Origin: Anaerolineales bacterium
GTDB taxonomy: Bacteria; Chloroflexota; Anaerolineae; Anaerolineales; UBA6663
Length of the DNA stretch: 7,317 bases
Reading direction: 5' to 3'
NCBI GenBank assembly: GCA_017999235.1
Contig: JAGOBN010000194.1
Coordinates: forward strand, 1 to 7,317
In this document: piece after piece, positions 7,055 through 7,317 of the stretch
How positions within the stretch are numbered: position 1 is the stretch's first letter
How the letters are laid out: each line of letters starts with the position of its first letter
Notes under the pieces: model-generated
What the model saw: the letters and a program-made list of their open reading frames with translations, nothing else
Told to the model about the DNA's origin: nothing
Databases searched by the model: none
Program-made: the position numbers and the translations under genes

Positions 7055-7204
7055 TCAACCAGACGTTCTGGCCCCTCGGCTGACGATTATTGGGGCTGCG
7101 CTACCGACGACCAGGCTATGGCCCAAGCGCGGCTTTGGCGCTGCTGTAAACAGCCGGCCAACGACATAGACACTCCCTAACCCAACAGACGCCAGGACAC
7201 GCAT
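7055..7204 (-). CDS. Possible small protein of 49 residues, unassigned
   Basis: ATG 7204 is preceded by AAAGGA (7213-7218) at 8-base spacing, a good Shine-Dalgarno. The product begins MRVLASVGLGSVYVVGRLF and has a short hydrophobic N-terminal stretch (about residues 3-20), then a basic, mildly hydrophobic tail ending in TGA at 7055. I recognise no family. It may be a real small membrane-associated peptide, the truncated start of a decayed gene, or a chance ORF. Another frame (about 7078-6930, including LVDDASSAPISSSELTIT) is open just past it, which would allow a frameshifted longer gene. Confidence 0.3.
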   Translation of the reverse strand: MRVLASVGLGSVYVVGRLFTAAPKPRLGHSLVVGSAAPIIVSRGARTSG

Positions 7205-7317
7205 GTGTTTATTCCTTTAGTTTGGATGACATCCCCACTGCCAGTGGTGGACTGCCCAGCAGCCTTCACCGTATCTGGACCATGGCCTGTGTCAGCTCGA
7301 AAGGCCAGGGGTTATGC

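Larger units (their letters stand above)
6814..7317. other. Leader and intergenic region upstream of the large gene
   Basis: About 500 bp without a firm gene. It contains the ribosome binding site of the large gene, a weak hairpin (6992-7016) and one possible small ORF (7055-7204, minus). A short palindrome CCACTG-C-CAGTGG at 7235-7247 sits upstream of that ORF and could be an operator half-site pair, but may be chance. The promoter of the large gene should lie between about 6830 and 6990. I see no tRNA or recognisable riboswitch. Confidence 0.5.

Noticed and set aside
6929..7180. 83-codon plus-strand frame in the intergenic region
   Set aside because: No ribosome binding site, no hydrophobic or domain pattern, and it overlaps a better-supported minus-strand small ORF.
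7301..7317. Plus-strand ATG at 7314 with purine-rich upstream bases, as start of a divergent gene
   Set aside because: Only one codon is visible and the purine-rich stretch is too close for a good ribosome binding site.
1..7317. CRISPR array, tRNA or rRNA
   Set aside because: No regularly spaced short repeats and no cloverleaf or rRNA-like sequence noticed; the only direct repeat is the in-gene ferredoxin duplication.

Overview
The window (7,317 bp, GC-rich, roughly 60-65% by eye) looks bacterial. Every gene I can support lies on the minus strand. The style of the von Willebrand A (VWA) leader, the CHASE4-PAS sensor and the IS701-type transposase remnant are most like what I know from Chloroflexota (Anaerolineae/Caldilineae type). 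That assignment is an impression from family resemblance and was not tested.

Layout in the direction of transcription (right to left). 7317-6814: about 500 bp with no firm gene. It holds one possible 49-residue ORF with a good ribosome binding site, a weak hairpin, and the leader of the main gene. 6813-2611: one very long gene of 1,400 codons, the centre of interest. It encodes a signal sequence, an extracytoplasmic VWA domain, a polytopic membrane domain with NapH/NosR-like cysteine motifs, two nearly identical [2Fe-2S] ferredoxin domains and a complete NirB-like FAD/NAD(P)H oxidoreductase in one chain. 2610-2201: about 410 bp with no assignable gene. 2200-about 1336: a broken IS701-family transposase with a frameshift, an internal deletion, a lost catalytic Asp and no C-terminus. 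1301-1: the 5' part of a membrane sensor with CHASE4 and PAS domains, running out of the window at its C-terminal end.

How it may work together (inference): the large protein looks like a self-contained electron-transfer machine. NAD(P)H would be oxidised at the cytosolic FAD domain, and electrons would pass through the two fused ferredoxins to the iron-sulfur and membrane module. The VWA domain on the outer face could bind a partner or substrate. The topology I derive (nine transmembrane helices after the signal peptide) puts the VWA domain outside and all iron-sulfur and flavin modules inside. The sensor kinase-like protein is separated from it by the transposon remnant, so a functional link is not shown. 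The tandem ferredoxins lack the canonical third cysteine (Asp instead) and carry an extra CxxxCxC cluster, which makes their cofactor ligation worth testing.
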